From Phellopilus nigrolimitatus (Eukaryota; Basidiomycota; Agaricomycetes; Hymenochaetales; Hymenochaetaceae): DNA of 64,000 nucleotides. The position numbers were made by a program, and so were the translations under genes. Shown piece by piece: positions 34,710 through 46,639 of this stretch (positions are counted from its first letter, which is position 1; the number at the start of each line of letters is the position of its first letter). The notes under the pieces were generated by a model. The model was given only the letters and a program-made list of their open reading frames with translations. It was not told where the DNA came from and did no database searches. The stretch is taken from positions 59,636 through 123,635 of the forward strand of contig JAJOHG010000075.1 of assembly GCA_021029095.1 (NCBI GenBank). The letters are read 5' to 3'.

Positions 34710-36120
34710 CGACCCGTTCCTCAACCATGCCGCCCAACTTTCAGCGGTCCGGACTTCCTCCCAATCAGCTCTGCTTCTTTCCTCCGCGCTTGCAGATGCG
34801 GATGCCCTCCATGGCCAGCTTACCTGCGACAGCATCAACTTCGACTACATCGCGCAAAAGCAGGTGCGGTCGGTGTTGGCGTGGCCGGAGCCTCCGATAC
34901 TCTCGACGTCGACCTCGATGCGTACATAATCAACACGAAGGCGGCGGACGACGGCGTGTCTGATGGGATCGTGACTCGGCCAAAACGTCAACAATTACTT
35001 GGCGATGGGCACCCCGCCTGGTGCTCCCGGCGCGATCGACGCCACGCCGCGCGCATGCACGAATACCCTAACTCTCAATACCCGCAACATGACTCGCGAG
35101 CGCCACCATCTCCACGGCCATGCGCATGTTTGAGAAGATCTCACGCCGAATGCTGTCCTGGCGAGTTCATCCATGCACGAGCATGCGCACCCGCCAGTGC
35201 CTGTTGCGATGTCTGTCTGCGCGGACGGCGCGACTGCGGGTCCAGCGTGGACCTCGCCTGCTCGCAGTGCCGTGGCCGGGTCGAGCCTCGAGTCTCCCGT
35301 TCAAGCGACGCGCGGTGCCACCCACCATTCTTCTCCCCTCCCTCTCGTCGCTGCCCTCGACGTCCTCCGACAACCGACAACCGTCCCACGACTCCCCGAC
35401 GATGTCCCTGCCTCCCTCGAGCCACCCACCGCATGTCCGTGTCTCCCGTCCCCGCTCTGCCCGCGACGGCGCCCCACTCGGGCTCAACCATCTCCACGAC
35501 GACAGCGACGAAGAGCCCTCCCGCGCTGGCCAGCATCGTCAAGTCTGCCACCCCGCCGTCCCTCCTATAGCTTCCTTCGCCTGTGGCCGCAAGCCCGCCG
35601 GCGCTGCGCAGGACGTCCCCTTCTCAATCGCGCGACGAGGACCAGTCGATGGACCAGTCCATGTAAGACTCGAAACCAGCTCTAGCGTCCCCGCCTCCGA
35701 TGTTCTCGCACACGGCTTCACCCACCTCAACAGCGTCCGCAATCGCCGGTGGCCCGGGCTCCTCCGCCTCTCCCAAGCCCTTGCATTCAAACTCAACTTC
35801 GTCCCCACTCCTCAACCATGCCGCCCAACTTACCGCTGCACAGGCTCCCTCCCAACTAGCGCTGCTTCTTTCTTCCGCGCTTGCAGACGCGGACGCCCTC
35901 CGTCGCGAGCTTACCGTCGCGCAGAGCCGCGCCACTCGCGCCGAGCGCCTTCTGGCGTCGATCCAAGGCCTGCCTTCTCGCGCTTCTCCTGGCCCAAACG
36001 TGGACGCGGAGAAGACCAATGGAGAGAGGGAAAGGGAGAAAGATGTGAAGGCGGAGTCTAAAGTGCCAGACAGCGCTGTGAAGGCCGTACCCGACGCTGA
36101 GGCACGCGGAGCGCGCTGAG
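34710..36120 (+). pseudogene. broken copy 1 of an unidentified Ser/Pro-rich regulator-like gene
   Basis: Related to 50290-51960. Readable pieces in changing frames: TLTLNTRNMTRERHHLHGHA, PHAVLASS-type His-rich text (VPVAMSVCADGATAGPA), a Ser/Thr/Pro-rich middle, and a helical LLNHAAQLTAAQAPSQLALL then SSALADADALRRELTVAQSR end. An extra copy of the last motif occurs at 34712-34830, followed by unrelated order, so the gene is rearranged internally. The relatives look like Agaricomycete zinc-binding transcription-factor-like proteins, but I cannot name the family with certainty. The open frame 35700-36119 is a remnant of its helical end. Confidence 0.5.
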
Positions 36121-36337
36121 CGGTAAGCAATCGGATCTTCGATTTCGATTTTCCCTTTCTGAGTGTATTCTGCGCAGTACTCATGTGGACCGCGTCGCTG
36201 CAGTCTCTGTTCGCAGTTCACCGAGGTCGAACGGTACGAGCACGCGTGCTCGCTCTGATCCGCTGACGCGCGCACTGCTTTTGTGCGCCTCCTCCTGATA
36301 GCACAGGGTTGGTGGGTGGGACACGGAGGTTGTTTTT

Positions 36338-36900
36338 GTACGTTGTCTTTCTTCATGAATTTTTGGAATGATATACTGACTATTTGTGAATCTACGGCCT
36401 TCGCTCTCCCGCCTCAGCATGTACGCGCGCATGCCGCCAGCCCACCGTAATCTCATATCCACGCGTCCCATCCTTTTTCCGCGCACCCATCCGCGCTCCC
36501 TGCTGCACCGCTCCCGCATACGTCTTCTAGGACGAATGAACCCCGGCCAGCCGCCTGGACCGCGTACGCTGCGCCTCCCCCGCCTCCGGGCAGTGGTTCG
36601 ACGCACATGCCACCGGTCTATTTCCGTGACTGCGAGGCCGCTATCCATTTACGCGCTGCCCGGTACGAACGGGATTAAGCACGACAGCAGGTTCGATGCG
36701 AAATACGATAGCAACGCACATAGCAGCTCGCGCCACCCGATCGTCGCACGCATGGGATACGATGCAGGTCGCGAGCATATCAAGGTAGACGCGCGAGAGC
36801 TTGTGAGACGCGAAGGAGCGCGCGCGCCGCGGGCACGAGTATTCTTCGTCGCGACAACACCACCACGCGCCTAGCCATCGACTACTACCCAAACGCCGCG
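36338..36900. repeat. duplicated segment R, copy 1
   Basis: Shares ATACTGACTA.TTGTGAATCT, CGCCTCAGCATGTACGCGCG and, near 36690-36800, CGAAATACGA.AGCAACGCAC with 46640-47080; the left part is also at 51965-52140. Followed closely by promoter module copy 2. No gene identified in it. Confidence 0.75.
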
Positions 36901-37019
36901 CTTCAGGGCCCCGATTTCAGCGCAGTCGCGCGAGCCCACCACCCATTGCACTCTTGGGAAAACGGCGCGGGTGTTTCTGGTGAAAAATGGCGTGCGTTGC
37001 GAAAGGTGTGGCGGGGTTG

Positions 37020-37800
37020 TTAGACTGGGGAGACGGTCCAGTAGAGGAAGCGGCCGGGGCTGGTCGATCGCTGCGGGCGCCATGCTGAGAGGGAAAGAGC
37101 CTGAAAAAGAAAGTTAGAGAATTCGGTTGTATAATAAAGTAGAAATACACACTGATGTGAATATGATCGTGATATCGGCGATGTCGTCTTGATCGCTATC
37201 CGGCACAGCCCGAGGACAAAGACACGCGTCGACTCGTCATGTCGATCTCAAGGCTTCGTCTTCGTCTCCTCTCGACTTCTCGACGTCACTATGTGTGTCC
37301 TTCTCTAACTGTAAGTTGTTTCTTTTTCTTCAAACCTCTATTGTAATAATATATAAACTTTATGTCTAGATGCGAGAATCATGCCTCGGCAGCGGCGACA
37401 ACAACAACAACAGCAACGGCAGCAGCTTGGTAGCATCCCGTCGCGTTGGTTGATCGAGGCCGTCTTCCGCTGGCGAGCCCGAGCGCTTGGACGAGCTGGA
37501 AAGGGAGGGTTAGATGAATCGAAGATCTAGGTATGTTAGTGAAAACGTCTGAGCGCGCGAGCGCGATGCTGATGACTGCTTCAGCGCCTCGACCGCATGT
37601 CCTCTCTAGCGCGCGCCCGTCGTCCGCGAATGGCGTACGGCCATGACCACTGTCAATGCCGATGGCGCCCCAGCAATACGCGCCTGCCGGTGGTGGTTGT
37701 GGAGAGTCGCATGCACCCGTAGCCGCGCAGGCGCCGCTCGAGTCGAGCACGAGCATCCGTACCCAGAAGCCGCGCAGTTCGAAACGCGCGCTATAAGATT
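37020..37800 (+). repeat. NAA25/KIN1 promoter module, copy 2, with KIN1 Gln-rich exon
   Basis: Landmark GATCGCTATCCGGCACAGCC at 37191, the leader-intron-like GTTTCTTTTTCTTC...TAGATGCGAG, then an ATG at 37381 opening a Gln-rich exon (MPRQRRQQQQQQRQQLGSIP) ending in a stop, and the next KIN1 exon remnant to CGAGCACGAGCATCCG near 37750. The kinase domain is not attached here. On the left, a scrap of NAA25 start. Confidence 0.8.
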
Positions 37801-37984
37801 TGGCTCTGTATATTGGGTCGCGTCGCCCCGCTGGTTCGTGCTGGGGAATCAGTTACTACGCACTGATTTGCACGCGGATGTCGGGGTACATGGATCAAAG
37901 CGTGCGTGCGGGTACACTGGACGTCGTCGGTTGCGTCCTTAGGCCCGGATCGCAGGAAGGGGCTTCGCTGTCAGTCCGAGTGCT

Positions 37985-39340
37985 AGTGTGAGCAGCATCC
38001 TCCACAATCAAGTTTAGCAGGCCAAGACACATTTACGAGACCTGTCCCCGGCGCACATGCAAGCCCAACCTACGCTGCGTGATCTCCGACAGTGTCTCGG
38101 GCTGCTCCTCCCACCTGCGCATCCAACAAATGACGCGCGCGCTGCGCTCAACCTGCCGTACAAGCCAACATTTGTCCAGAACGGTCGCTCGCTTGCGGGA
38201 ATTTGGAGCTGTACCTTAGCTGGGAAGAAAGCAACCCGCTTGAGATCGAGGACAAGGCTGCGCTCACGACATGCCTGTAGGGCATGTACCGTAAGGTCGT
38301 CCGCATGCGTTTTTTTTAGAACTGAATCATGGCGTATACATGGGCATCGAGCTCAGAGCGAGGCGACGAAGCACTCGCACTCCTCAAGGCCGGCATCGAA
38401 GCGAATTCGACAAGTTTCCTTCTCATTTTTGTGCTCACAGAGTCGTACGAATTAGCTAAGAATTATGTTGAGGTCCACGCGACGTTCAACAGATTACTCC
38501 AAAGTATGCATGAAGACCTTGAGGATCTCAAGGTGAAGTCTGATGACGAAGCCGCGCAATCGTCGATCTCGGATTCTGCGCCTGGGTCTGCTGGTACAGC
38601 TGACGCCAGCGCTGAGAGCAGGAATGTGCAGAATGGTGGTGGACTCTCAAAGGAAACATTGTTTGCCACCGTGAAAACGACATCTTCTTCCTCGTCTTCC
38701 CCGTCAGAAGTTCCGCCACATGCCAAAAATGTGCGCGAGAGACAGCAAGAGTGCGGCCTGGTGTACATCATGTACATCCGCTTCGTGTTGCGCGCGGAAG
38801 GTGTTGATGCAAGCTGTGCGGTATTCGGGAAAGCGAGGAAGGACAAATGGACGACTTGAAAGGTCTTCGAGTCCGCGCTTATGGAATATCTCGTCGCGAA
38901 GCAACTCGGCGTTGCTAATAAGATTTTCGGCCTGGCGCACGCACGCTTTCCTGATGAGGTCGACTTCGTCGCGCGTTATCTGACGTTCTTGATGCCAGTG
39001 AATGATGAAATTAGTTCGTATACTCTGCTGCTCCATCCCACATTCTGACCTTCGGATTCAGTTGCTTGCACTTGGTTTGAAAATGCGGCTGAGACTTTCG
39101 ACCCCGACAAGGCCCTTGCGCTCAGGGAGTGTTGGGCGCGCCATGAGTATCAGAATGGGAACCTTGAAGCAGCGCTAAAACTCGAAAAAAGAATGGCCGA
39201 AGCATTCCCTAAAGGTTTGCCACTCTACCTTTTCGTCTCTTATTTTTCATATATTCTGTTTCTGGCAGACCCACCGATCAAGCAGTTCGCTCAAAAGCAT
39301 TCGTATGCAAACATTGATGGCATCGCGAACAGTGATCCCG
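37985..39340 (+). pseudogene. RNA14: RNA14 (mRNA 3'-end processing) pseudogene
   Basis: RNA14/CstF77 is a HAT-repeat scaffold of cleavage factor IA. Readable: LRQCLGLLLPPAHPTNDARA, LNLPYKPTFVQNGRSLAGIW, then another frame SWEESNPLEIEDKAALTT with an internal stop, MAYTWASSSERGDEALALLK, GIEANSTSFLLIFVLTESYE, RERQQECGLVYIMYIRFVLR, VFGKARKDKWTT then a stop, FPDEVDFVARYLTFLMPVND, CWARHEYQNGNLEAALKLEK, DPPIKQFAQKHSYANIDGIA. At least four frameshifts or stops break it; the N-terminal HAT repeats are missing. Intron positions remain. The text after 39340 is not Rna14-like. Confidence 0.82.
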
Positions 39341-39650
39341 GCGTCTGCCAGTTTCGTGATAGCGAGTCTGGTATCCTCATGGCCGACACTAACGTCCCTA
39401 TCGTATCCTCCGGAGCCCCCATCAACATTCTAAGCATAAAGCAACTCACCAAACTGTCTTGTCAAATCGTCACCGACAGAGCGAGGCGCTATGCGGGCCA
39501 TGCCGTCGTCAGGTGCAAAGAACTCGGTATGCGGATGCTACAGAAGCGGATGATTCAGCGGACAGATACCTCAGAAACAGGAATACAATGCACTTGGTAT
39601 AGTATCCCTCTTGATACCTTTGGTTTTGACTGACGCGGAGTCTGTTTTGA
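39341..39650. other. unassigned stretch between RNA14 and ISWI remnants
   Basis: An open frame runs through it (CQFRDSESGILMADTNVPIV...) but I recognise no family. It may be unrelated DNA joined in during rearrangement. Confidence 0.35.
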
Positions 39651-40520
39651 AGTAGGAGTACAAACTCCTGCGACTGTGCGAGATACACAAGGAGCAAACG
39701 CGACGCGGAGGGCGAGAGGTGGAGAAAAGATGATTGGCAAGGCTGAGCCGCTGACAAAAAAAGACGAAGTGGCAGATAAGGATGTACTGATCAGCCAGGT
39801 CTCCGAAAACTAGAGTCGGCGTGATCTCCAACAGTTCGTTCGCCCAATGGAAGCCCACGGCTTGTGAGTCATTTCCCGACATTCTCCTGCTTGTAAAAGC
39901 TAACGTAGGCATCGTCCGGACGGAGGATTTCGAAATATTAGAAAGCGAGATTCGGACAAGACCGCCGCGGATGTAGCACAATATCACAATGTCTTCCTGG
40001 AGGAATAGGAATTGCTGTCAAGTATACTAGCCGAAAAGAATGCCGCATGGAACTTCCTCACTTCTTATTCTTTGGCTATAGTACGAGTATACCGCACAAC
40101 GAATAGCAGAAGGGGGAGCGAAGCAGAATAAGCAGAACGCACTCGAGAACATGCTGGTAAATAAGGTACAGGTGTATTTTGCACGATTGGAAGAGCTTGA
40201 GTTGAACTACCAGACGACCAAGGGAGGATCTGCAGCGAAGAGGCGAACCAGTGCCTGCTATGTCGACCTCATCAGTACGGATTGAAGGCGGATGATGTAT
40301 ACGAGCGCATCAAGAAGGACATCACTGAGTTCCCTGTGTTTCGGTTCGACTGATCTTCGAAAGCCCACACACCGCAGTACACTGCTTTGACTGATTGAGA
40401 AGGAGGCAGTGTAGGAATAGCAGGAGGAGGCAAAGGCGAAGGATAGGGCGCGCGGGAAGAAGCGCGCTGCAGATGACACTACAGGCTGGGAAGGCGTCTC
40501 GCTCGAACTCGCCTCCATTG
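39651..40520 (+). pseudogene. ISWI-type chromatin remodeller fragment (SANT-SLIDE part)
   Basis: Pieces match the C-terminal HAND-SANT-SLIDE part of ISWI ATPases (nucleosome spacing): AEPLTKKDEVADKDVLISQV, SRRDLQQFVRPMEAHGL, KTAADVAQYHNVFLEE, then after several stops and frame changes LKADDVYERIKKDITEFPVF and RFD, and KKRAADDTTG. The Snf2 ATPase half is absent. Stops occur inside almost every piece, so it is strongly decayed. Same orientation as RNA14 just upstream. Confidence 0.72.
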
Positions 40521-40985
40521 ATGAGACCGCCGAGTGTTTCCTTGCGAGTGTCTCTGTTCATACTCGCGCTCTGTCATGCAGAATACTTATATGGGGTAGT
40601 TGATTTCTCTTATATTATTTCTGTACAGTCCAATCCATGTTTCTATCGTAAGCTATATAGTCCTCTTGTTTCCGTCTTTCCAACCGCCCACCGCTCGTTG
40701 TCAGTGGAGGACGTAGATGCGGAGGACCTCGAATGCACTAGTTTTGTCGCTTCTCTAGACCTACGTCCCAGTCGCAAATACAAACCCAGTTGTGCTTGCG
40801 TGCACTTCTGGGGTACTTCGCGACTCAATGAGAGAGTAGTACTAGAACTACATCGCAGAGTATCCCCACGTCAGTAAGTAAAAAATTGAATAGGATTACA
40901 GCGCGGCGCACCTTTGCGAATTCCTGTATGTGCCTGCACCCGTCGAGGAACGCGCAGCGCCTCTCACTCGTGCTGACCTATGTGC
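40521..40985. other. no recognised feature
   Basis: About 460 bp between the ISWI and NAA25 remnants; open frames here carry no family motif. Confidence 0.4.
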
Positions 40986-40989
40986 CGGT

Positions 40990-42990
40990 CTTTGCCAACA
41001 CACTCGCCATGTTCTTCAGGTCTGCGCTTTCCTTCTCCAGGAGCGTGCACAGATTCGCTGTGAGCTACGGAGAAGATAATGAAAAGGACACAAATCAGTC
41101 AAAAAATGCCCGCACGAATTTAAGCAAAGCAGACACGCACCCAGTCGAACTTGTTCGCCTTCACGACGGCCGGAGCCTTGAATCGCACTGACGCTAGCGC
41201 GAGCATCAGCGTAGCCTAAGTAATAATACAAAATTCAAAGACTTCAGTTGTTGATACGTAAACGATAGCGCTTCGTACCTCCTGCGTCAAGGTGGAAATA
41301 TGCAATACCTCCCACGGAAGCCGGTACTTGCCAGAACCTTCCTTGAACCGGGCGGCCATAGCTGTTCCATAAAGCAAAATGCATGAGTTTTCACCCTATC
41401 TCATCCCAGCAACAAAAGGAAGAGGTCCGAAGAGAGTACGTACAATCGAGAAAATCGCGCACATCCTCCGGTGGGTCGTTCGCCTTCGGCACGCCAATTC
41501 GTATTATTTTCGCACAGCCTCTCCTGCTGCCTGTTCATTTCCACGAGCAGGGCCTCTTGCTGCGGGCGCGCGTGGTCATGATTCGACCTGAGCCAGTCGC
41601 GCAGCACAGAGACGTAGTCGAAGATCGTGCGCTCGTCCGCAGTCAGCTAAGTCGCATTCATTATTATACGTTAGATCCTTTCACGTACGGAAGAATCACG
41701 GTGCGCACCTCACTGAGCTCAGCCTATTTACGCACGTGGATACAATCCTTCAGAGGGATCTTATTCTCTGGGATGTCTGCGGCCTTCGGACGGTCCCCGA
41801 TGAGAAGCTTCTCGACGGTCTCGTCGATGTCACTTCCGAGCAAAAAGACAGGGGATATAGATGCGCAGAAACGTCGAGAGCCAGCCTAGCTGGATGCCGT
41901 CGTGTCAGCAATTTGAAGGTAAATGACTTTGCATTTCAGGAATAAAGAAATCACTTACACTGAATGAATTCGTCATGAGCGTCTGCGCATCAAACGTCGG
42001 CTGGCCGCGCGGATGATAATTTGACAGGACTTTGAAGTAGAGCACCGCCGAGCTCCAGCGCCGCGGCGTACGCGCGGAAGTACGCGAGAGCGTGCTCCGT
42101 TTCCTGCGCTGCCGAGAGTTCATCCGCGCCAAGGACATGCCGCCGCAGCTTGTGCGTGTTGATTGAGTGGCACAGCGTGGGCTCGGTGTCCTGGTTGGTG
42201 ATGTGTGAGGTTGGGTTTGTAAAAAGGAATGGGAGAAAAGACGTACGGAAACACGCACGTCGAGATACGAATTGAGCGCGCTCAGCTCGGCGTCCTCGAG
42301 CAAGGTGTACGGCTTAAGATCATCAAAACAGCACGCCTTGTCGCCGAAGCGCTCAACGTACAGCTTGATGAGGCCCAGCAGACTGTCCTACAATTTTGCT
42401 ATATTTTGGAAAACAAAAATAAAGGGACCGTCAGCGCTCAAAGAAACGCATTAGGAGCCAGACACGCTCACCAAGATCCGAACCCGTTTTCGCGCGCGTG
42501 CTTCTCAAGCTCCAGGAGCGCAACCAGAGCATCACGGTCGCGCCGTCCATCCGCATCCGCAGCTGGCGTAATAGGCCGCGTGCGTCCCGCACCTTGTCCG
42601 CGTCTACAGGAACTGCAAATGTTGCATCGAGCACGGCTAAGAACTCGAGGCAGTTGCGATCGCTTTATAATTCCATCTAACCCGAAAACAAGCGTGCTAC
42701 TAATAAGTCTTTTTTTCTCCGGGAACATAATCCGAAACGTCTTTTTCACACTCACTTCTCGATAAGCTTCGCGCGCGCTCGCCTTCGGCTGCAAAGTTGC
42801 CCCGTGCACGGACGAGGTCGCGGCACAGATCATCCACGACGAGGCTCGTCCTCGCGATAGCGTGTCCTTCCTCCGAGTCGAGTAGCGCAGCGGCTTCGTC
42901 GGGGTCATATGCACGTGTGTAGCGCTGAGGGTGGCCCAGTACAGGAAGCGGTCTGGCGGCGCCAAAGGCCTTTGAGGTGCTGGGCGACCT
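40990..42990 (-). pseudogene. NAA25: NAA25 pseudogene, copy B
   Basis: More of the gene than in copy A. In gene order on the minus strand: DRFLYWATLSATH (42.95 kb), RDALVALLELEKHARENGFG, DSLLGLIKLYVERFGDKACC then FDDLKPYTLLEDAELSALNS (42.3 kb), an intron, DTEPTLCHSINTHKLRRHVL, GADELSAAQETEHALAYFRA, LSNYHPRGQPTFDAQTLMTN (42.0 kb), ADERTIFDYVSVLRDWL-like text (41.6 kb), ALASVRFKAPAVVKANKF (41.2 kb) and LTANLCTLLEKESADLKNMA (41.05 kb). Frames change, stops interrupt, and the TPR N-terminus is missing. RFGDKACCF is a hallmark of the NatB auxiliary subunit. Shares DELSAAQET with copy A, so both derive from one ancestral NAA25 beside KIN1. Confidence 0.8.
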
Positions 42991-43520
42991 GCTGAACCGC
43001 GCCGCGCGGTGGTGCTGAACGCGAAAGGACCTGAAAATGAATGTTAGAGACCCTATTGCATAATAGAGTAGAAATCTGCACTTACCTTATGCTATTTGTG
43101 TGTTGCTACTGCTTGTCGTACTGGCACGCTGACGGGAAGACGTCTGCGAAGTCGAACTGATCGCTGTCCGGCACAGCCCGAGGACAGCGATGCGCGTCGT
43201 CCTCGTAATGTCGATCTTCATGCTTCTACGTCTTCGTCTCGACCTCTCGACTTCTTGGCTGCGCTCCGCGGGTTGTTTCTCTTTCTTCGTGCCTTCAGCG
43301 TGCAGATCTGTAAGCTATCTATCTAGATGCGAGGCCTCGCCAGCAGCAGCAGCAGCAGCAACTTGTCCTCATACCGTCACGCTTGTCGATCTTGCACTGG
43401 CGAACCCATGCTCTTGGAGGAACTAGAGGGAATTTTGGGCAAATCAAAGCCCTAGGTATGTGCTCATATTGTTGAAAGTGAGCGCGACACTAACGAATAC
43501 TTCAGAGCCCTCTCCCGGCG
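42915..43520 (+). repeat. NAA25/KIN1 promoter module, copy 3
   Basis: Landmark at 43159 (TGATCGCTGTCCGGCACAGC), leader-intron-like GTTTCTCTTTCTTC...TAGATGCGAG, then a decayed CAG-repeat exon near 43347. Left side overlaps NAA25 copy B, giving the same head-to-head order as copy 1. Confidence 0.8.
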
Positions 43521-43559
43521 CTCCCACGTCTGTCTCTGTCCACGGACTATGCGCCGCGT

Positions 43560-44770
43560 TGCTCCGACCGTCTGAAAGCATCGGCTTCGGTGCGTCTTAC
43601 CACGAAGACAAAATCCCATGGGAAGGAGAAGCGCGTCAGCCTCGGCGTGCACCCTGCTCAGGTCAACCCGGCCCACGTCTCTCCGCCTCCGCCCAGCTCC
43701 GTTCTCTCCCCTTTCCCGCCCAACTCATGGCGCGCGCCCAATCTGCGGGATCTTCGAGCGCTCGTCCTCGGTGCGACGGCACTCCGTAAAGCTCGCTCCG
43801 ACTCGGACGCGAGCTCGGATACATCATCAGCAGACAAGCGCCCGCTTTTCGAGGGCGGCATCCTCATGGCTGCGAGACGTCTACAAGCGATCTTCCGTTC
43901 GGGCGCGGCAGATGGCGAGCAGGCGAAGGAGGAGAGGAGGCTGCGGGAGGAGCAGGTGAAGAAAGAGGAGGAGCGCAGGCGGGCCTGGGACCTCACGGGC
44001 GAGGCAGAGAGAAGCTCGTGCGAACAGGAGGGCCGGAAAGGCGGAGTCGAAGGCCGAGAAGGTGTAGACACAATCGACCCGGCTCGCTGGAGCGATTTGG
44101 TCTACAACTACGGCGGCAACTCGAACCCTGCGTGCCTGCGGACGTCATCTCGACCCACCGTCAGCCCTCGACTTGCGCCGCTTCCAACCGCAGGCAAATG
44201 CGGTCAACACAGCAACGGTCCGTCGCCCTCTCGTTCGCACGTCCGGCGCGCCGACGCGCACGCAAAGCGCGCTCGAGTCCTACGCGAAGTTCCCGTTCTT
44301 CGTGCGCGCGCCGCCATCGTCCTCCACAAGCCCCCCACCGCGCACGAAGAGCAACGCGAGCCTCGCCACCAGCTACGCGCCCGTGCTCGGCCTCGAAGTC
44401 CGCGCCGACCAAGTCAGCGACCACACCAGTCAGCGACGACGTGCACTTTGGTGCGAGCGCGCGAGCGTTAACGGACGCAGCGAGCGGAGCGCGGGCGCGT
44501 TGGGAAATACGCGCGAGGAGGGTGTCGAGGGTAAGGCGGAGGGGACGTGACACCGCCCGGCCGAGGAGACGAGCGAAGACGGTACGGTACGAGTGTGACA
44601 TTACGAGTGGCAGCCGGAAAAGACACAAAAGTCAGGGAGAGAGGAAGGAGAAGAAGGGCAAGAGCAGGGGCGGAGATGAGCGCGCCTGAGAAGTGGATGA
44701 GCATGCAGGGTACGCCGCATTCCTTTCTTACTTTCGTTGATGATGCTGACACAACGACACTTTGACTTGT
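43560..44770 (+). pseudogene. unidentified coding-like gene remnant
   Basis: Protein-like text in shifting frames: SWRAPNLRDLRALVLGATAL, LMAARRLQAIFRSGAADGEQ, charged KEERRLREEQVKKEEERRR, ARWSDLVYNYGGNSNPA, LDLRRFQPQANAVNTATVRR, TQSALESYAKFPFFVRAPPS, DDVHFGASARALTDA, KTVRYECDITSGSRKRHKS and KWMSMQGTPHSFLTFVDDAD. The pieces appear to follow one another as a single ancestral protein of over 350 residues, broken by at least three frameshifts. I do not recognise the family and assign no function. Confidence 0.45.
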
Positions 44771-44779
44771 AGCACATAA

Positions 44780-46600
44780 CTGGACCTACCTCCCTCCTCT
44801 GATCCAAGCCCGCGCTCAAATACGCCCAGCTGTGCGAGGTAGAGGCGCAGTCTCGCGGACTTCGAGCAGGCGCTGCGAGATTTCCCGAACGGTGTGTTTC
44901 GCTCTTTCTATTTGCGCTCTGCCGATATTGACCTCCCTTGTTATTGCAGAGCTCTCGTCGGTTGATGATCCCTACATACGTAAAGGCGTACTTTCAATGC
45001 ACTGTTACACAGGTCAACCATCTCTCGCCGGTCTACCTCTTTTTGCGCTTTTCTCAATCGTTATCTGCCCACTCGCTACTTGTCGAACTATGTCCACCGA
45101 AGCTTTTGGCGAGACCATCCAGTTTATTATCAACGTCAAGCTCGGTGGGCTCGAAAAGCGGTGCGAAAAGTACACTGCGCATGCGTCGAAGACTGTCGCC
45201 GACGCGAAGGCACGCGGTAAAGGCAGTCTCATTACGTGTCTCGCGGCAATTCTCGAGGTCATGCAGGCCTGGCCAGGCGCATGGTCTTGCGATACGTACC
45301 TCACTGATATTGTGATGTCTCGAACAAGCGCGGCGTGACTCGGGCTTTCCCCGCACAGTTTTTCAGGGATGGATCCATCGGGCTGAAGTGCAGTTTGAGT
45401 TGGAGAGCACGCGCCACGAGCACGCACGTCCGTTTTGAAATCCCCTCACCCACTGGCTTCAAGATAAATCGGCACACACCGATATATCCGTCCCTATCGA
45501 AGGCGAGAGCACTCCTATTCCAAATGGTTTTGAGAAGGTCATCAGGAAGGTGACGCTCGAGCAGAAGGAGAAACTCGAGTCGCTCATCTTCGAGACGAAA
45601 GAGATTGATGTCGGTGCTCTCGAGGCATACTTGATGGACTTCTTCTCGTCAAGGAGTCAGAGGAACAGCTAGAAAAGCTGCGCAAACGGATTAAGAAGTT
45701 CTCGGAGGACCTACGCAAGCGTACGAATGAGCTGAATGAATGTCATCGAGTCCGTTCTTCAGTCCGATGTCCCTTCTAACCACAAACAAGCGATGCTGAT
45801 CTGCGCAAGCCTTCCATCGTGAAGGAGTTCGCGAGCGCACACAATATGTGTAGCTTTCGTCAATCGAGTCTTGGAGCTGACCGCAGGAAGGTGTATTTCT
45901 CTCGCCCCGACACCATCTGAATGGAAAACAAAATGTGTTTCTTCCTCGTCGCGGAAATCCTCACCTGCCTACTTCTTCACTGCCTTGGGATAATCTTGTC
46001 CATTGAATTTAAGGATAACCTCAAGCTGCTCCAGTCGAGCAGAGTCTGGAAGCTGCATCCGCGGACACTCACGCGCGTGGACCATAGTGGCAGGTCGTCT
46101 TTTTCGGCGATACAGAACGGGATAACAGCATTGTCAAGCTCCGCCGTAAATACAAACAGGAGAACTTCTTCACATGCCAGTTCCCGTCTTCGTTCGCTGA
46201 TACCGCGGACGTCTACAGGGAGGATCTAGCGATTTGTGCGATTTAGATGACGATTTTGGTGGTGTGTTCGCGGAACCGACGGAGTTGGAGGACCATGGCC
46301 CTCTCTTCGACACGCCGGTCGATCTGAAGGAGTCGCTCCTGCACATCCCGTCTGTGAACATCGTCAGGAACAAGGCACTGCACGGGAAATGTACGGTTAT
46401 GCACACGGATCTCGAGTGGTTTGGTCCGTCTCCGCCTTTCGCGACGATCATAACAATCCTCACGTTCTTCTGGATGTCCGAGGGGGATGTACTGTTCATG
46501 CAGGCATTCCCCTCTTGCCCGATCGTGTTCAAAGATGACCCGTCTGGCTTAGTGCGTACGCGCAAGAGTAGTGTTCCGATCGCGTACATGCTCAAGTGAG
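44780..46600 (+). pseudogene. remnant of an Agaricomycete reverse-transcriptase-domain hypothetical
   Basis: Pieces in order, in changing frames: LADFEQALRDFPN, DDPYIRKAYFQCTVTQVNHL, KVTLEQKEKLESLIFETKEI, EEQLEKLRKRIKKFSEDLRK, IEFKDNLKLLQSSRVWKLHP, FAEPTELEDHGPLFDTPVDL, GKCTVMHTDLEWFGPSPPFA, FFWMSEGDVLFMQAFPSCPI and VFKDDPSGLVRTRKSSVPIA. From memory of the family, these resemble large Agaricomycete hypothetical proteins with a reverse-transcriptase-like domain not tied to a retrotransposon. The catalytic YxDD part is not reached before the sequence changes near 46600. Family assignment is tentative; decay is plain from stops and frameshifts. Confidence 0.45.
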
Positions 46601-46639
46601 CACCGTTTCTCTCTCTTCAACTGCAATCTGCTAAAAAAG

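Noticed and set aside
35120..36061. A 313-codon ORF as an independent Arg/Pro-rich protein
   Set aside because: It is an alternative frame of the regulator-like copy 1; Arg/Pro/Ser-rich text is typical of GC-rich shadow frames.
43590..44471. A 293-codon intact gene
   Set aside because: Only its first half carries protein-like text in this frame; after about 44050 conserved blocks move to other frames, so it was annotated as a remnant.
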